DNA of 41,793 bases, taken from contig PAQF01000033.1 of NCBI GenBank assembly GCA_002709695.1, positions 13,627 through 55,419 of the forward strand. The letters run 5' to 3'. This stretch comes from Candidatus Poribacteria bacterium. GTDB lineage: Bacteria > Poribacteria > WGA-4E > UBA9662. How positions within the stretch are numbered: position 1 is the first letter of the stretch; each line of letters begins with the position of its first letter. Below, piece after piece: positions 41,746-41,793 of the stretch. The notes under the pieces were generated by a model that saw nothing but the letters and a program-made list of their open reading frames with translations, was not told the origin of the DNA and did not search any database. Position numbers and translations under genes: made by a program.

Positions 41746-41793
41746 ATTTATAATTCTATTTGAGTTTGTTCCGGAAGCGCAACATTAGGTGAA

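Overview
This 41.8 kb window is AT-rich bacterial chromosomal DNA, densely coded, with no rRNA, tRNA, CRISPR or transposase gene that I can see. The best guess for the source is a Candidatus Poribacteria-like, probably marine or sponge-associated bacterium. The basis is indirect. A secreted protein ends in a dockerin-like EF-hand pair followed by a NYPNPFNPETW sorting-type domain, and this sits beside several phytanoyl-CoA dioxygenase-family (PhyH), Gfo/Idh/MocA, sugar isomerase and enolase-superfamily genes. No taxonomic marker gene was compared with a database.

Layout. (1) Positions 1-6.6 kb are an accessory metabolic zone: a truncated PhyH gene, an aldo/keto reductase, a YkgJ-type cysteine-cluster protein, a TauE/SafE permease, a Gfo/Idh/MocA oxidoreductase with a sugar isomerase/epimerase, and two more PhyH genes. 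(2) At 7.0-9.2 kb lies a secreted metzincin-like protease with dockerin and sorting domains. (3) At 9.2-15.7 kb a leftward gene cluster encodes an eight-unit TPR lipoprotein, a membrane-anchored spermidine-synthase-like protein, a DUF2617-like protein, a DUF350 membrane protein, a DUF4178-like protein, a large lipoprotein with an RS/G-rich tail, and an acidic protein of unknown family. This is the most interesting system in the window: it resembles the SpeE/DUF350/DUF4178/DUF2617 neighbourhoods of other phyla, but here it has extra partners and no visible PspA or ATP-grasp gene. (4) At 16.1-17.1 kb is a decayed BNR/beta-propeller pseudogene, followed by a sigma-70 gene and a pentapeptide-repeat gene. 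(5) At 19.6-31.2 kb a long leftward run of tightly packed genes carries an MsbA-like ABC exporter, SppA, GalU, an initiating sugar transferase, a CapD/FlaA1-type dehydratase, a glycosyltransferase, a Trm112-like protein, SecA and a polytopic membrane protein. It joins protein export with surface-polysaccharide synthesis. (6) At 31.4-36.1 kb a rightward series encodes a pterin dehydratase, an LpxL/HtrB acyltransferase, a CtpA protease, a possible small membrane protein and pyruvate kinase. (7) At 36.3-41.7 kb is a second accessory zone: an enolase-superfamily enzyme, a lipoprotein/YdcF pair, an unrecognised TIM-barrel-like or glycosidase-like protein, and a decayed PfkB sugar-kinase pseudogene.

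How they fit together. The conserved block (SecA, SppA, CtpA, LpxL, polysaccharide genes) points to a diderm envelope with lipid A-like acylation. The accessory flanks are typical of a symbiont or saprophyte using modified sugars and host-derived organic matter. Two clear pseudogenes show continuing loss of accessory functions.
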